Shown here: positions 22,619-34,383 of the stretch, piece after piece | Position numbering within the stretch: the stretch's first letter is position 1 | Layout of the letters: the number at the start of each line of letters is the position of its first letter | NCBI GenBank assembly: GCA_029204225.1 | Contig: CM055112.1 | Location: 25,185,922 to 25,249,921 of the forward strand | Length of the DNA: 64,000 bases | Direction: 5' to 3' | Source of the DNA: Diphasiastrum complanatum | Taxonomy: Eukaryota > Streptophyta > Lycopodiopsida > Lycopodiales > Lycopodiaceae | Made by a program: the position numbers and the translations under genes | Notes under the pieces: generated by a model | What the model was told of the DNA's origin: nothing | Database searches by the model: none | The model's input: only the letters and a program-made list of their open reading frames with translations

Positions 22619-23060
22619 TTTGGTGCGTCTGCCGGGAGTGGCTTGATAAGGGAATATTGCTTGAAGGGTAGTCATACTATCAATGGTTTACAAATTTCAT
22701 GTGTCTGGATTGCAAGGGTTGAGAATGATTCTGTTTGTTTAAACTGTTAGCTGCACACGTAACATTTTTGGTGCGTCTGTCGGGAGTGGCTTGATAAGGG
22801 AATATTGCTTGAAGGGTAGTCATACTATCAACGGTTCACAAATTTCATGTGCCTGAGATCGCAAGTGTTGAGAATGATTCTGTTGTTTAGACCGTCAGAC
22901 GCACACCTAACATTTTTGGTGCATCTGTCGGTAGCTACTTGGAAGTGGTCATTGACTGCTTGAAAGGTTGTTGTCTCTCCAAGAAATGATTTTGTGAGAA
23001 GTGATTTGGATTGTCTAGAAACACCATACTGCTTTAAGATAGACCATTTTGAGGAATTAT
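22619..23060 (+). repeat. Tandemly repeated gypsy primer-binding region
   Basis: tttggtgcgtctgccggga follows the LTR directly and resembles the plant Tat/Athila primer-site region (tggcgccgttgccgggg type). The segment of about 149 bp beginning there is repeated: tggtgcgtctgtcggga again near 22769, and a decayed third start near 22918 (ggtgcatctgtcggtagc). Confidence 0.75.
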
Positions 23061-23715
23061 CCATTGGGGAAGATCTTTCTTTATTGTACCAATGAATTGA
23101 AAGATGCGAGTCAATTACTCCTATTAGCTCTGAAATAGGCTACAAGACTAGAAGAAAAATTGTGCGTTGTTAGGTGCTTATTGTCTTTCCACTAAACCAG
23201 TCAACAATCCTAGGAGCCTCTGAGCACGCTATGTTAAATTTGGAGTGCAACACCTCACATCCAAGGTAGGAAATATCCTCTGAGGGCTCTATTACAGTTA
23301 GGAGAGAGACAATTGCCTTGAACATAGATGGAAGTAACAATACCAATGGTACACAAATTTCATGTGTTAAGAATGATTACGTTGTTTAAACCGTCAACTA
23401 CACACCAAAAAGGAATTGTCCTATTGAGTTGATTGATTTCATTTCTGAGATACCCACCCTATATCTTACTAATGAGATGAGGGAGTTACCACATCTTGTT
23501 GAGATACCATACACATACCCAATGCGCTGGCTACCTTAAGATCTTGGATGAAACCTAAACTTCACAAGATGGTACAATATGACATTTTCCATAAAACAAC
23601 AAGTTAAGATCAAACCATGAGTCACGTAAACAACAACACATTAGAGGAGTTCTAAATCCAAAAAAGACCCTTTGTAAAGATTCTTTTTATATTTTTTCTC
23701 AATTTTTTCTTACAC
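23061..23715 (+). other. Gypsy leader
   Basis: Non-coding. Contains another partial copy of the leader repeat near 23345-23405 and, at 23636-23735, a fragment related to the MITE-like element at 2712-3067. Confidence 0.55.
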
Positions 23716-25088
23716 GTGGACCAATCGAAGCACTTGGATGAAGAAATACGACCACTATCTCTAAGTATTTTGCTGACTCCTAAGACGACAAGACTTAGGA
23801 AGCCTTGGCCTCACCTTGAGATAGTAGAGACTAAAACCCTATCAGAAGATGAGATAAATGATCCAGGAGATGAGAGAGAAGTAGGGGACTCGCCCGAGAA
23901 ACAGTTGTATATATTTTTAGATATTACACCAGAAACCCCTCCATTAGCAGCCTTTGAGGTAAAACCTATAAGCATGGCAGGAAGACCGACTAAGCCGTTA
24001 GTAATCTTTGTCACCGTAGGAGAATTACCCAAGCTCAAAGGAGCGATTCTTGAGTATCATGGAGCCCCATATGAAGATGCTGAGTTTCACATTAATGCAT
24101 TTTGGACCGCATGTCTCATTAATCGAATCACCGATCCCCACCACAAAATGATGTTTTTCGCACTTACCTTGACTAAATCAGCGAGGAGATGGTATTATAG
24201 ATTGCCTAGGAGATGTATCGAGACCATTGAAGAATTTCTTAGACTATTTCTACTTAAGTATACTCCACATCACACCCTCGATGGTCTGTTGTTTACAATC
24301 AACTCACTTCAACAAGGTGAAGGTGAAACAGTTCATCGATATCATTGTAGATTGACTGAATTAACACGGCAGGTAGATGCCATGGTGCAATTACCCCCAC
24401 CAACTATTACTCACTTTCTTTCTGAGAGGCCTAAGAGATGACATACAACTTGTAGTACGTCATAGTTGCCCTCAGACTTTAATGGAAGCCGTAAGTAAAG
24501 CTCTTGTAGTGGAGGATGCACAGATTGCCATCACACATGCATCAAACATATCTAGAGCTGTGAATAACATAACCTTAGAACGGATGTGTGGGAGCATAAT
24601 AGATTTAGAGGAAATCAAGTCCACAACAATCCCCAGCCATTTCAAGAGGGAAGACCTCCAGCAGCAATGCCAGAACCACAGCCACCACCCAGACTTTTAA
24701 ATTGATGCCACCTGATACTAGAAGGCAAGTTTCTGGCCCAAATAAGAGATATGAGAATATTGGATCTAATTCTGGTCTAGATGACATGAAAGAGATGCTC
24801 AAATGATACATGAATGTCATGAATGAGAATATATCAACACTAGCTTCACTGTGTGAACTTCTTAAAGCGAGAAACTGTCCTAACACAGTTTGTGCTTTTT
24901 GTAAAAAAATTGGTCTCAAGGAAGATAGATGTTGGGCTCGTAGAGAAGCCTTAGTGGTGCCTAATCAAAGACCAGGACCTGTGAATCATAGATCACAAGA
25001 TGAAAGAGTAGTTGACACCCCCGGATCAGTCAGCTTTCTACATAGATCATCTGTAATACGATCTCAAGACAAGGGCAAAGCTAAGTGA
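23716..25088 (+). pseudogene. Ty3/gypsy gag
   Basis: The capsid domain is in 23716-24441, with LPKLKGAILEYHGAPYEDAEFH, then LTKSARRWYYRLP and FLRLFLLKYTPH, matching the Retrotrans_gag fold. The frame shifts near 24400; 24377-24700 continues it with GLRDDIQLVVRH. A knuckle-like CAFCKKIGLKEDRC in 24810-25088 has Leu where His is expected. Gag forms the element's particle and binds its RNA. Frameshifts and the altered knuckle make it defective. Confidence 0.85.
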
Positions 25089-25632
25089 AGGATGAATGGC
25101 CTCCAATGAATCTGATAGAGATCGAGACAATGAGGTCCATAAAGAAAAAAGAAGAAGTACTAGCTGTGACCAGAAGTAAGACACCAATGGATCCTCCCAC
25201 TACGTCTTTGAAGAAGGTAGTCGAGAAAAAGACAAGTGCTATGCCTGTCTTGCACAAGACGATAGATCTCTCAATGATAGTAAATATACCCATAGTCAAC
25301 ATTGACAAAACATAGCCTGGAAAAGTGGAGAATTGGAAGCCAGAAAGCCATCTAAGATAGTTCGAAAGAAGGAAAAGGCTAAAATTGTACCACACATAAA
25401 TAGAACCATAGTCAGACGGATTCGTGACATAGACCTCGGCCCTAGGATTAAAAACCTAGATCTGAGTCACACTTTGAATGAATTGAGCTTAGAGATAGGC
25501 TTATGGCAGTTACTCCAGCTTTCACCCACAGTCCGCCGGAAGGTGAAGCAGATGATGAGGCCGATAAATTTGGGAATGATGAGCATAGAATCACCTGTGA
25601 TAGGAAAAGTGGACTGCAGCATAATAGACTGA
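25089..25632 (+). pseudogene. Gypsy gag-protease linker
   Basis: Lys/Arg-rich short frames (25085-25315, 25333-25632) without a recognisable domain, in the position of the gag-protease connector. Confidence 0.5.
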
Positions 25633-25932
25633 CATTTTCCCAAAGTTGATGTCACTATAGATGGTTTAGTTATCCAAGGAGCTATGGTAGATGCGGGATC
25701 TGCGGTGAATATAATAAGCCTAGAATTGGCAGACAGGCTTGGAATGGACCTGGAGCCCACTTCACTGACTGCCTTGAAGTTGGCCAACAACTCTGTTGTC
25801 AAACCTGAAGGAGAAATGAGATCTATCCCTATTGCAGTTGCTGGAAAGATTGTGAATTTGGACTTCTATGTCATGAGAATGCTGGCAGGCTATAAGAGTT
25901 ATTCTCTCCTATTAGAAAGGCCTTCGTTATGA
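25633..25932 (+). pseudogene. Gypsy aspartic protease
   Basis: The active-site motif is VDAGSAVNIIS, with the catalytic Asp of the retropepsin D-x-G pattern, followed by LADRLGM and a distal LLLERPSL, the equivalent of the family's ...GRPWL. This enzyme cleaves the polyprotein. An in-frame TGA at about 25930 ends the frame. Confidence 0.8.
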
Positions 25933-25968
25933 TTAAGTGACTGCACAATAGACATTCCTGCAGGACTA

Positions 25969-26714
25969 TTGATTTTTGGTAGACGGAAGAGCCGAGTGGT
26001 GGTTGATGGATACCCCGAGACCCCTCAGTCAGAAAGAGCCCCTATACCCTCTTTGGAATGGGAAAAAGTGTCTAGTGATGATTTAGGAACTGATACAGAC
26101 GATGATGAGCACAATCGAATTGTACCTCCTAACAAGGATAGTGATAGCAGCCTGAACCATGCAGAGGTGCATGAAATAGTATGGACAAGCCTTGATGATT
26201 ATCTCCCCAGAGTCAAATCCATGAATCTAGACCCAACTGATTATGAGAGTAGGGAGGATGTTAGATATACTACATCTGATGTCTTTGATCATGAACTGTT
26301 TGGTATACAAGAATTATTCAAAAAAATCCAAGTGGTGCCAGTCGAAATATTCCATTGGGATAATGAACTACCTGGATATGTTTCAGATTGTGAGAAAACT
26401 ATAGAGGCAAGAAATGACAAAGGAGGCATTGCATCTCCTAGAACAGATATGATAGTGAATTGTATGGGGTAGGAGAAATGTTCAAGACTGCAAAATCAAA
26501 GCCTGCATTACTACCTCAGAATCTAGATGAACATCAAAACCTTCAGAGTCATGGTCATCAAGGAAATTCAAATACAGATCTGAATCTCTTACTTTCCTAT
26601 CTTGAGTATAATCATTTTGATGATTTAGAAAAGAACATGGGAAGACAGACCAGTGCATATGATAGAATGGAACCAGATGACGAGTACCCTGACAACAAGA
26701 TCGATAATGGGTAG
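25969..26714 (+). pseudogene. Gypsy region between protease and RT
   Basis: Two acidic frames (25969-26472 and 26460-26714) continue the same strand, with DDLGTDTDDDEHNR and later SLLLSYLEY. No known domain. It ends where copia sequence starts. Confidence 0.5.
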
Positions 26715-26731
26715 TAGATGATTATTTACCC

Positions 26732-27188
26732 TTGGATTCCACCAAGGGGGTAAGAGATTGTAAATTTAATTTGAGGGAAGTTCTAATCACCCTGAACCCC
26801 ACTTTGAAAGGAAGACTAATGGACGTGTTACATGTGCCAAGACTTAAAAAAAATCTGATCTCAGTCATCAAATTGAATAGAATGGGAGTTGAAGCTTTAT
26901 TCAAGGATGAGACATGTCGAATATTCATAGATGATCAAGAGGTGGCAAGAGCAAACGTGAACCCTGAAAACTTATTATGTTTGAAATGCAAAGCTTCAAG
27001 GGAAGAGCATGTAAATGTGGCGGAAATCAATCAGATTGCTGGATCCACCGTCTGGCACGAAAGGCTTGGACATGCATCATTCAAAAGCTCAGCAAGTTGG
27101 TGAAGAATGGATATAAGATTGAAGGATGGAGTGAAAAAGATGCTGCACTGTGCAACAGGTGTGAGGCATGCTTGAAAGGAAAAATGAC
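26732..27188 (+). pseudogene. Nested copia: protease end and pre-integrase domain
   Basis: Copia sequence begins abruptly without LTR or gag. LMDVLHVPRLKKNLISV is the protease C-terminal region; VWHERLGHASFK and CNRCEACLKGKMTK form the HHCC zinc domain. A frame change near 27080 joins 26732-27103 to 26977-27231. Insertion of the TRIM-like element at 27194 separates it from the integrase core. Confidence 0.85.
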
Positions 27189-27193
27189 CAAAA

Positions 27194-27421
27194 TGTTGGC
27201 TTTAGCTACCAAAAAGCTGACTGCTAGTTAATCTATGTGACATTAAGAGAGGCTTGATGAAGAAATGACCATACACAGCCAGCCTTCATGGGTTGTTTAT
27301 ATATCCAAAAGAGAGAAACTACATGCCAAGAAGCAGATGCTATGGATTGACAGCCTTGACAGTTGGATTGCTGATGTCAACAAACATAAGAAACACAAGT
27401 GTGTTTTGTTTGACACCAACA
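27194..27421 (-). repeat. 3' LTR of the TRIM-like element
   Basis: 228 bp, TG...CA ended, about 20 bp shorter than its partner in the region just after ctagttaatct. Confidence 0.9.
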
Positions 27422-28274
27422 AACCCTCCCTCAAACAAAACATCACATTTCTTTTCTGAATTCTACTATCACCTACATGTAGACTCCACGTCTTCAAACA
27501 CCATTTGTATGTGGTCTACGTAGCTATACATGGACTGTGATTAAACCATCTTTCACCTACATGTAGACTCTACATCTTCACACAACATTGTGTGTGGTCT
27601 ATGTAGCTATACATGGACTGTGAATAACATTGATTTCAGAATCTACAAGAAGCTACAAAGAAATTCATTTCACGTTTAGATTTTGAATGCTCTAATCTGA
27701 AGAGATGCAAATTTCTTTGCACTCCTCCACGTCCATCAAGTGTATCTTGATAAGGTTCCTCATCTCCATAATCAAACATGTGCAAGATCTTTGGTTAATG
27801 ACCACTGAATCCAGAGGTAAATTGATTTGAAGTAGTTTGTGATGTAGCTTCAAGATGATCTTCTTTGGTTCTCTCTTGACCGGCTTCATTGCTCTATACT
27901 TAAGCTTTGATCCAACGGGCATCTGCCCTCCACGCTTCTGCTGCTACAGTATCATGATTTTCAGTATTCAAAGCTGAAAAGAGCTCTCATAGAACTCATT
28001 GCATCAGCTGTAGTGTAGAAGAGAACGTGGACGTAAGAGAGAGGAGCTGAGCAAGCGCAGGTTGGAGAGAGCGTTGGCGGGATTTCTGGTTGAGGAGACG
28101 TGCTGGCCCTGCTGGCTGGAGAGAGTGTTGGAATGCGTTGAGAGAGAGAAGAGAGAGAGCGCTGTACAGCGTAGTCTCCTCAAGAAATATTCCTCTTGAA
28201 AAACCGGTGGTACTGGTCACTCCTCATTGATGACTGGCTGGCCTAGGTTAGTGCATGTGTGGGCCCATAACCTT
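27422..28274 (-). other. Interior of the TRIM-like element
   Basis: Contains an 84-bp direct duplication (starts 27471 and 27555, acctacatgtagactc) and a 76-codon minus ORF (27922-27692, MPVGSKLKYRAMKPVKREPK) that I do not recognise. The ORF could be a remnant of gag or captured sequence. Confidence 0.5.
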
Positions 28275-28514
28275 TGTTGGCATTAGCTACCAAAAAGCTG
28301 ACTGCTAGTTAATCTACATAACATGAAGAAACTCAGAAAAGAAAACAAGAGAGGCTTGATAAAGAAATGACCATGCACAGCCAGCCTTTGTGGGCTGTTT
28401 ATATATCCAAAAAAGAGAAATTACATGCCAAGAAGCAGATGCTATGGATTGACAGCCTTGAGAGTTGGATTGCTGATGACAAGAAACACAAGTGTGTTTT
28501 GTTTGACACCAACA
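28275..28514 (-). repeat. 5' LTR of the TRIM-like element
   Basis: 240 bp. In minus sense it is followed by aaggttatgggccc, the place for a primer site; the tRNA is not identified. Confidence 0.9.
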
Positions 28515-28519
28515 CAAAA

Positions 28520-29423
28520 GGCCTTTTCCCAAACAAACTGCAAGTCTACAAGACAATGTCTTGATCTGGTGCACAGTGATCTGTGTGGACCAATAGAGAC
28601 TCAATCAATTGGCGGAGAAAAATATTTCATGACAATAACTGACGATTACTCCAGGTATTGCTCAGTAAAAATTTTGAGGACTAAATCTCAAGCATCCGAG
28701 TTCTTCAAGGAGTATGTGACAGCATGCAGACAATAGAAGGGCATAATTCCGTCCACTGTCAGAACGGACAATGGTGGAGAATACATCAGCAAGGACTTTG
28801 AGAGTTTTTGTAAGGAGAATGGAATTAAGAGGGAACTCACATGTCCTTACAATCCCCAGCAAAACAGACTGAGCGAGCGAATGAAAAGGACCTTACTGAA
28901 TAGCATGCGATGCATGCTCCATGCTAAAGGCCTGCCCAAGTCTTTCTGGGGAGAGGCATTGGCAACCGCCACTTACATCCACAATCGTTTGCCTACTGAA
29001 AGAATGCGCTGGAAGGTGCCTATCGAAGAATGGAGTGGCAGACGGACTAGCTTTGCACACATCAAAACATTTGGATGTCTCTGTCACGTCCTAGTGGAGG
29101 GACCTAGTAAATGCAAATTGGATCCAAGGGCCAGGCGAGGTCTTTTCGTTGGGTATCCAATTGGCCAAAAGGGATATCAAATTTATGTGCCAGAGCTCAG
29201 AAAGGTGGTTGTTTCTCAAAATGTAGAATTTTACGAGTTTGACTCATACTACAAATATGGGGAAACTCATCCAACAGAGGCGCAAATCAGCTATCTTGAG
29301 CTATCGTCACTGCCAATCACAGGCCAAGCAGTTGTACCGCCAATTAATGTGGCAGAACCAAGATGCATGGAGGAGCCGGCTACAACAGCTAGAAGATCTG
29401 AGCAAACCCCAGACAACAGATAG
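28520..29423 (+). pseudogene. Nested copia integrase core
   Basis: The catalytic residues are visible: Asp in LVHSDLCGP, Asp in VRTDNGGEYIS, and Glu in NRLSERMKR (where NGVAERMNR is usual). HIKTFGCLCHV and RRGLFVGYPIGQKGY follow. A TAG after TACRQ (about 28735) breaks the frame, and the ORF 28881-29423 resumes from the Glu region. It inserts cDNA into chromosomes in active elements; here it is dead. Confidence 0.9.
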
Positions 29424-30560
29424 AGGAAATTGAAGCCCCTGCAAGCACAGAACCCAGGCGATCAGAACGTGTGCGTAGGGCTCGAAAGAAGTTTGATGAC
29501 ATGATCTACATCATGGAGGAAGCCAAGGATTTTGCTCTGGAACCCAAAACCCTTGTCGAGGCCAAAGAATCAAAGTACTGGCCTCAATCGAGACTTGCTA
29601 TGGAAGAAGAAAAACCATTCAATGCATGAGAATAATGTCTGGAGCCTAGCCGATTTGCCTGAAGGACGAAGAGCAGTTGGGTGCAAGTGGGTGTTCAAGA
29701 TCAAGGTCCAGCCTGACGGAAGCATCAACAGGTTCAAGGCTAGACTGGTCGCAAAAGGATGCTCGCAGACTGAAGGAATCGACTACAACAAGACCTATGC
29801 TCCCGTAGTAAGAATTGCTTCCATTCGTTTGATACTATCACTGGCCACTCAATTTGGTTGGAAGGTATGGAAATCAGACGTTAAGACGGCCTTCCTTAAT
29901 GGCATACTCAAGGAAACAATCTATATGGCGCAGCCTCCTGAGTTTAATGATGAATCTGGACTGGTCTGTCACCTCCACAGGGCCATCTATGGCTTGAAAC
30001 AGGGGTGCAGAGAATGGAATCAGAGATTCGATGAATCGGTCAAGAAGTTGAATATAAAAAACTATCACACTGATGGTAGTGTATATACCTACATACAAAA
30101 TGACAGTGTGGTCCTGCTTGCAATATATGTTGATGATATATTAACTACTGGCAATGATGATCAGAAGATCAGGGAGATACAACGTGCCCTAGCCTGCAAA
30201 TCTCAAGTTAAGGAGCTGGGGAAGTTGCCTATTGTCTGGGGATTGAAATTACGAGGAATATCGAACAAGGCATCACCACACTATCACAGCAGAGATACAT
30301 TCGGGACATGCTTATTAGATATCGAATGATAGAATCTAATCCTGTCAGCACTCCAAGCGAGTAAGGATTGGATCTGAATTCAAGCATGTGCCCCAAAACA
30401 GAGGATGAGATTAATGAAATGGCTGACAAGCCATTCAGAAGATTAGTGGATTCCCTGATGTATGCTGTAGTATGCACTCGTCCTGACATTGACTTCAGTG
30501 TCAATAAGGTCAGCCAACATGCAAATAACCCAGGTAAGATACACTGGAAGGCTGCCAAAT
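29424..30560 (+). pseudogene. Nested copia reverse transcriptase
   Basis: The linker RRSERVRRARKKFDD leads into RT (ORF 29532-30329): VGCKWVFKIKVQPDGS, FKARLVAKGCSQTEGIDY, WKSDVKTAFLNG, and YVDD in LLAIYVDDILTTGND. A frameshift near 30235 and a TAA at about 30361 interrupt the thumb region. The C-terminal part resumes in 30368-30562 (RLVDSLMYAVVCTRPDI). Confidence 0.9.
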
Positions 30561-31092
30561 GAATTTTTCAATATTTGAAAGGCAACATGGATCAGAAATT
30601 ATGCTATCATCAGTCCACAAGAAGGATCATGGGTTACGCAGATGCAGATTGGGGGGGAGATGCAGACACAAGCAGGTCGACTGTAGGCTTCATTTTCATG
30701 TGCACTGGAGGAGCAGTTACCTGGGGCAGTGTCAGACAGAGGAGCATTTCAACCTACACAATGCAATCAGAACACATGAGCTTATGTCATGATGCCAAAG
30801 AAGCCATGTGGCTACAAAACATCCTAACAGAATGGAGTATTCCACAGAAGACCATGCTAATCCTAAATGACAATCAAAGTTGCATTTCAGTAAGCCAAAA
30901 CGGGAGAAATCACAAGAGAAGCAAGCATATAGACTTGCAATACAGATTCGTGAGAGAGCTCATAGAGGAAGGAAGATTGAATATAGAATATTGCCCTACC
31001 AACCGAATGATTGCAGACATATTTACAAAGCCGCTGCCCAGAGATCAGCATCGGAACTTGTGCATTGCAACGGGAATGCGATTATCCATTGA
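30561..31092 (+). pseudogene. Nested copia RNase H
   Basis: The ORF at 30575-31186 carries DADWGGDADTSRSTVGF, SEHMSLCHDAKEAMWL, DNQSCISVSQN and SKHIDLQYRFVRE, ending TKPLPRDQHRNL. A stop separates it from RT (after HWKAAK). The polypurine tract gagggggaaa stands at 31091-31100. Confidence 0.9.
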
Positions 31093-31101
31093 GGGGGAAA
31101 T

Positions 31102-31583
31102 TGTTAAGGTTACCGGATCAATGGATAATCTTGAGGAACCGGAGGAACCGGCTGCTAGTCAACGGAACTCAACTGAACATGGCTAATTGCCTGGTGGCGC
31201 GGATTGATAATGTGGAAGGAGGACGCTGATAAAAGAATGCTGATCAGCTGACTGGATCAGCTGACTGTCAGCTGGCGCGGGATGAAGGACGCCGACGACT
31301 TCTTACTTCTTGACAACGATTAAGTGTGGATGCTAGGATTAGTTAGATAATAAAAGGAGATAGTTTGATAGATGTTTGTTTTTTGTTGAACGTTTTTCAT
31401 CTTAGGTAGAATGTACTGCAGTTCGCAGTTCTGATCACTGTTCCTTTGGATCAATACTCATATGTACTGTCAACTTTTGAACTTAATATATCCCTTTGCT
31501 TACAGATCAATCGTGTGTTGGATGCTCCCTGTATCATTGCATGCTTACATAATTCCCACATAGAATCGTTGTAAGTTCTAACA
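31102..31583 (+). repeat. 3' LTR of the nested copia
   Basis: 482 bp, tgttaaggtt to gttctaaca, directly after the polypurine tract. The sequence immediately after it, caccattgg, is gypsy LTR. The matching 5' LTR is not in the window, consistent with deletion. Confidence 0.85.
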
Positions 31584-32389
31584 CACCATTGGAATTGTAA
31601 GGCCTAGGGATTTAGCCATTGAAGTTGAGAATGAGGGATTTAGAGTCAAAACATCCGTGTACATCAGAATGAACGACTCATGGGGCTTGGTAGCAACATG
31701 CTCCATAGAACTTCAAAGTGCTATTAGGACGAGATCTGGGCCTGGATTGTTATGACTGGGTTAAATTTGCGAGAGCAACCTCTACCAAGTGACTTTTGCC
31801 AGTTGAGTAGAAATGGAAGGGTTTACCATTATTTCTATTCCAGGGATTTCCATAGACATCTCCTAGTTGGAGATAGATTGTTTAGAGTTAGACATAATGA
31901 TGACTGTATTTCCCGTAGTGTATGAGTTGAGTGAAGATTCTACGTCGAAAGAGTTAGGAGGATCCTTTACCCAATATACTGAATTGCATCTAGGGCTTCC
32001 CGATCCATTGCCAGAGTATGTGTTAGAGAACTTAAATGATATCATCAAGGATTCTTGAAGAGATCCTCGAGAAAAATACGAGAAGGAGGTAGCTCTGGAA
32101 CTTCGAAAGCGAGCAAGATATCATTAGTGCAAGTCGTGAGTTTCAAGAAGACTGAGGAAGTGAGTATAACCCTTTATAGGCTATGTCTCTAGAGGTCTGG
32201 AAAACCTCTATTAGCTATAGTGGTACGGCTTGGTCGATAGAACATGTCAGGGATCCCCTAGTTAGCTTTGTGTTTGGGACGTGTACGACCATTCTCGTAA
32301 CAGCACGACACTGAACACATAGTGGTGCTGTATCCTGTTATGTTGTTTTCCCCTTAGCTTTGATCACCTGAGTGGAAAATGCCATAACA
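31584..32389 (+). repeat. Distal gypsy 3' LTR
   Basis: Matches 21815-22618 from ccattggaattgtaag through the gccataaca end. Its proximal half is missing. Confidence 0.85.
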
Positions 32390-33930
32390 AACTAAATGCA
32401 CAAGAATGGACACAATTTGTGCAATTACAAATATCGTGATTCAGTATTCACTAATTTCATAATTTGAGTTAATCTATAAAATTCATATTCTATATCAATA
32501 AAAGTCAGGATTTATTATTTATGATTTAAATTTCATAACTTGGGTAATTAGAAAAATCGTTGTTTATTATTTACAATTGCACTATAAAAAATGTCAAGAT
32601 TTAGTATCCATAGTTTGACAATCTACAAAAGTCATGATTGACTACTCACAATTTTGCAATTTAATATTGACAAAGGCAGTTCACAATAATGGTATTCATC
32701 ATTTAAATATACTTGTAATTTTATAATCATTTTTCATAATGATGATGTTCACAATTAACATATAGATGATTGAAAATGAACATTCATAGTCAGAGTTTTC
32801 AAACTTTTTCAAAGATTTATGATCATTATTCATAATATCACGATAAGTATTCACAACTTCACGACCAATATTCACAATTTTACGATCAGTATTCACAGTT
32901 TCGTGACAAGCTCTGCTAACAAATAATAAACCATGAGAAAGGAGTGTTTTAACAAAAGTATGTTGAGAACATATTTCTTAAGTGCTTCTAGCTCAATGAG
33001 GGTCAAATTACGTAATGCGAAAGTAAAGTGGGTTGGATACCATCTGAGAAAGAGAGACAGAGAGAGGGGGGAGGGGGGGGGGTGGGGGTTTGCCCATGTA
33101 GCATTTGAAGTAGATACCAAAGGAGGATTAATTTCATCCCCGAGGACTTCAATATCACACTATCATGTGAAACTGTGGTAATGACCATGTGAACATTATG
33201 AGGTACCTTCCTTTAACAACTCTACATACACTTGACGAATTTCATTTTATTCTAGAAGATTGTTCTGGATGCCATCAAGATTGACCTAAATTTCCTTGCA
33301 TGGAAATCAAACTGTGAAAAAAAATATTATGAGAAGTAGATGTCAACCTCAATGCCTGGAGTATCAAAGGGTACAATGTCATACATTGTAGTGGAACACC
33401 GCATGGACGTTCTGGAACACTAAATTTTTAAAACTGAAAATTTTATTAAGAAAACCCTTAATACATTAAAAAACACCTGATTAGTAGTAACAAGAAAATA
33501 TACATACTGCCTAAAAGAATTTATACTAAAAACTTTTAAAAATAAAAACAGGATAACTCATGTTTTTTATTCAAAAATTTCGAAAAAATGCACATTCGAA
33601 AAAACCCCAATGCTTTTTTCAAAAATGCGTTCCAGAACAAGGCCTTGCAATTATTGTGTACATCTATAACCACACAAGTTTGATCATGAAATGGATCATG
33701 TAGAGTTTGTATGTGAGATGAAGATCCTTTTGATGCTCATACATTGCACTCAAGGCATCAATCTTTTATAGGCCTCTTGTACCCGCACGATCAACAATTG
33801 CAACCTCACTAATCACGTGCTTCATTGCTTTCGAAAGAATTATTGAGGGCTCCAATCTTAAGGGGTCAACGAGAGACTATAGGTCTGCCACATGGTCACC
33901 CCAACTGAGGGCTAAAGACGTGGTGGCCAC
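32390..33930 (+). repeat. Blocks X-Y-Z upstream of SAP copy C
   Basis: X (32390-32890) is the reverse complement of part of 13445-13830. Y (32890-33190) has a G-rich homopolymer tract near 33067-33086. Z is 33215-33930. The order matches copy B in the opposite orientation. Confidence 0.8.
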
Positions 33931-33933
33931 AGC

Positions 33934-33940
33934 TATAAAA
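33934..33940 (+). promoter_or_regulatory. Putative TATA box of SAP copy C
   Basis: tataaaa within agctataaaaggctga, same context as copies A and D. Confidence 0.6.
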
Positions 33941-34029
33941 GGCTGAACCCTCAAACACATAATTAGTCCTCAATTGTGATATGAGATGGAGCATAGCCGA
34001 AGGAATGCGTCGTCTATGATATCTGCTCA

Positions 34030-34242
34030 TTGCAGGAAGGTTTCAGTTCTCTCCTGCTCGCGATTTTGTGTTTTTGCCTTGTTGTGTCTCTGCTGTGTCT
34101 TGAAAGTTATGGCTATAATGCACCTTCTGTCAATGCTTTGGTAAATATTAAGCATAAATCAAGTTGGAGTTCGTTTACTTCAATTTTGTCTACTGTCGAA
34201 GATCTTGTTGCAATAAACCTTGCCCTTGTTCGCAGTGCATAG
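34030..34242 (+). pseudogene. Upstream ORF of SAP copy C (truncated)
   Basis: MQEGFSSLLLAILCFCLVV start, as in copies B and E. A premature TAG after LALVRSA (34240-34242) cuts it to 70 codons; readable homology continues to the SAP start. Confidence 0.4.
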
Positions 34243-34383
34243 TGTATTCACGTCCAGGAGGACACGTAATTAGCGGTGCCAGCAAAACTTTCGTTGCTAG
34301 GTCCGCGTACACGCCTTCAAAGCGGAACAAGTACTTGTGAAGCAGATGGCTCCCGGAGGGTTGTGTAATTAAGGCGCAAATAA

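Larger units (their letters stand above)
27189..28519 (-). mobile_element. TRIM-like non-autonomous LTR retrotransposon
   Basis: Two similar LTRs (27194-27421 and 28275-28514) start tgttgg and end ccaaca. They are flanked by an exact 5-bp target duplication, caaaa, at 27189-27193 and 28515-28519. Next to the left LTR, the minus strand shows a purine tract (gagggagggtt), so the element runs right to left. The 853-bp interior encodes no pol domain. It inserted into the copia integrase reading frame, which resumes on the other side. Confidence 0.9.
20978..32389 (+). mobile_element. Ty3/gypsy element with nested copia and TRIM-like elements
   Basis: Left LTR 20978-22618, a tandemly repeated primer-site region, gag, protease and a spacer to 26715; then a copia remnant (26732-31583); then the distal part of the right LTR (31584-32389), which matches 21815-22618. 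RT, RNase H and integrase of the gypsy are missing. The simplest history is copia inserting into the gypsy 3' LTR, followed by a deletion that fused gypsy protease-downstream DNA to copia protease. Confidence 0.8.

Noticed and set aside
28000-28220. Leu/Ser-rich minus ORF in the TRIM-like interior
   Set aside because: Low complexity from GA-rich DNA, no motif.
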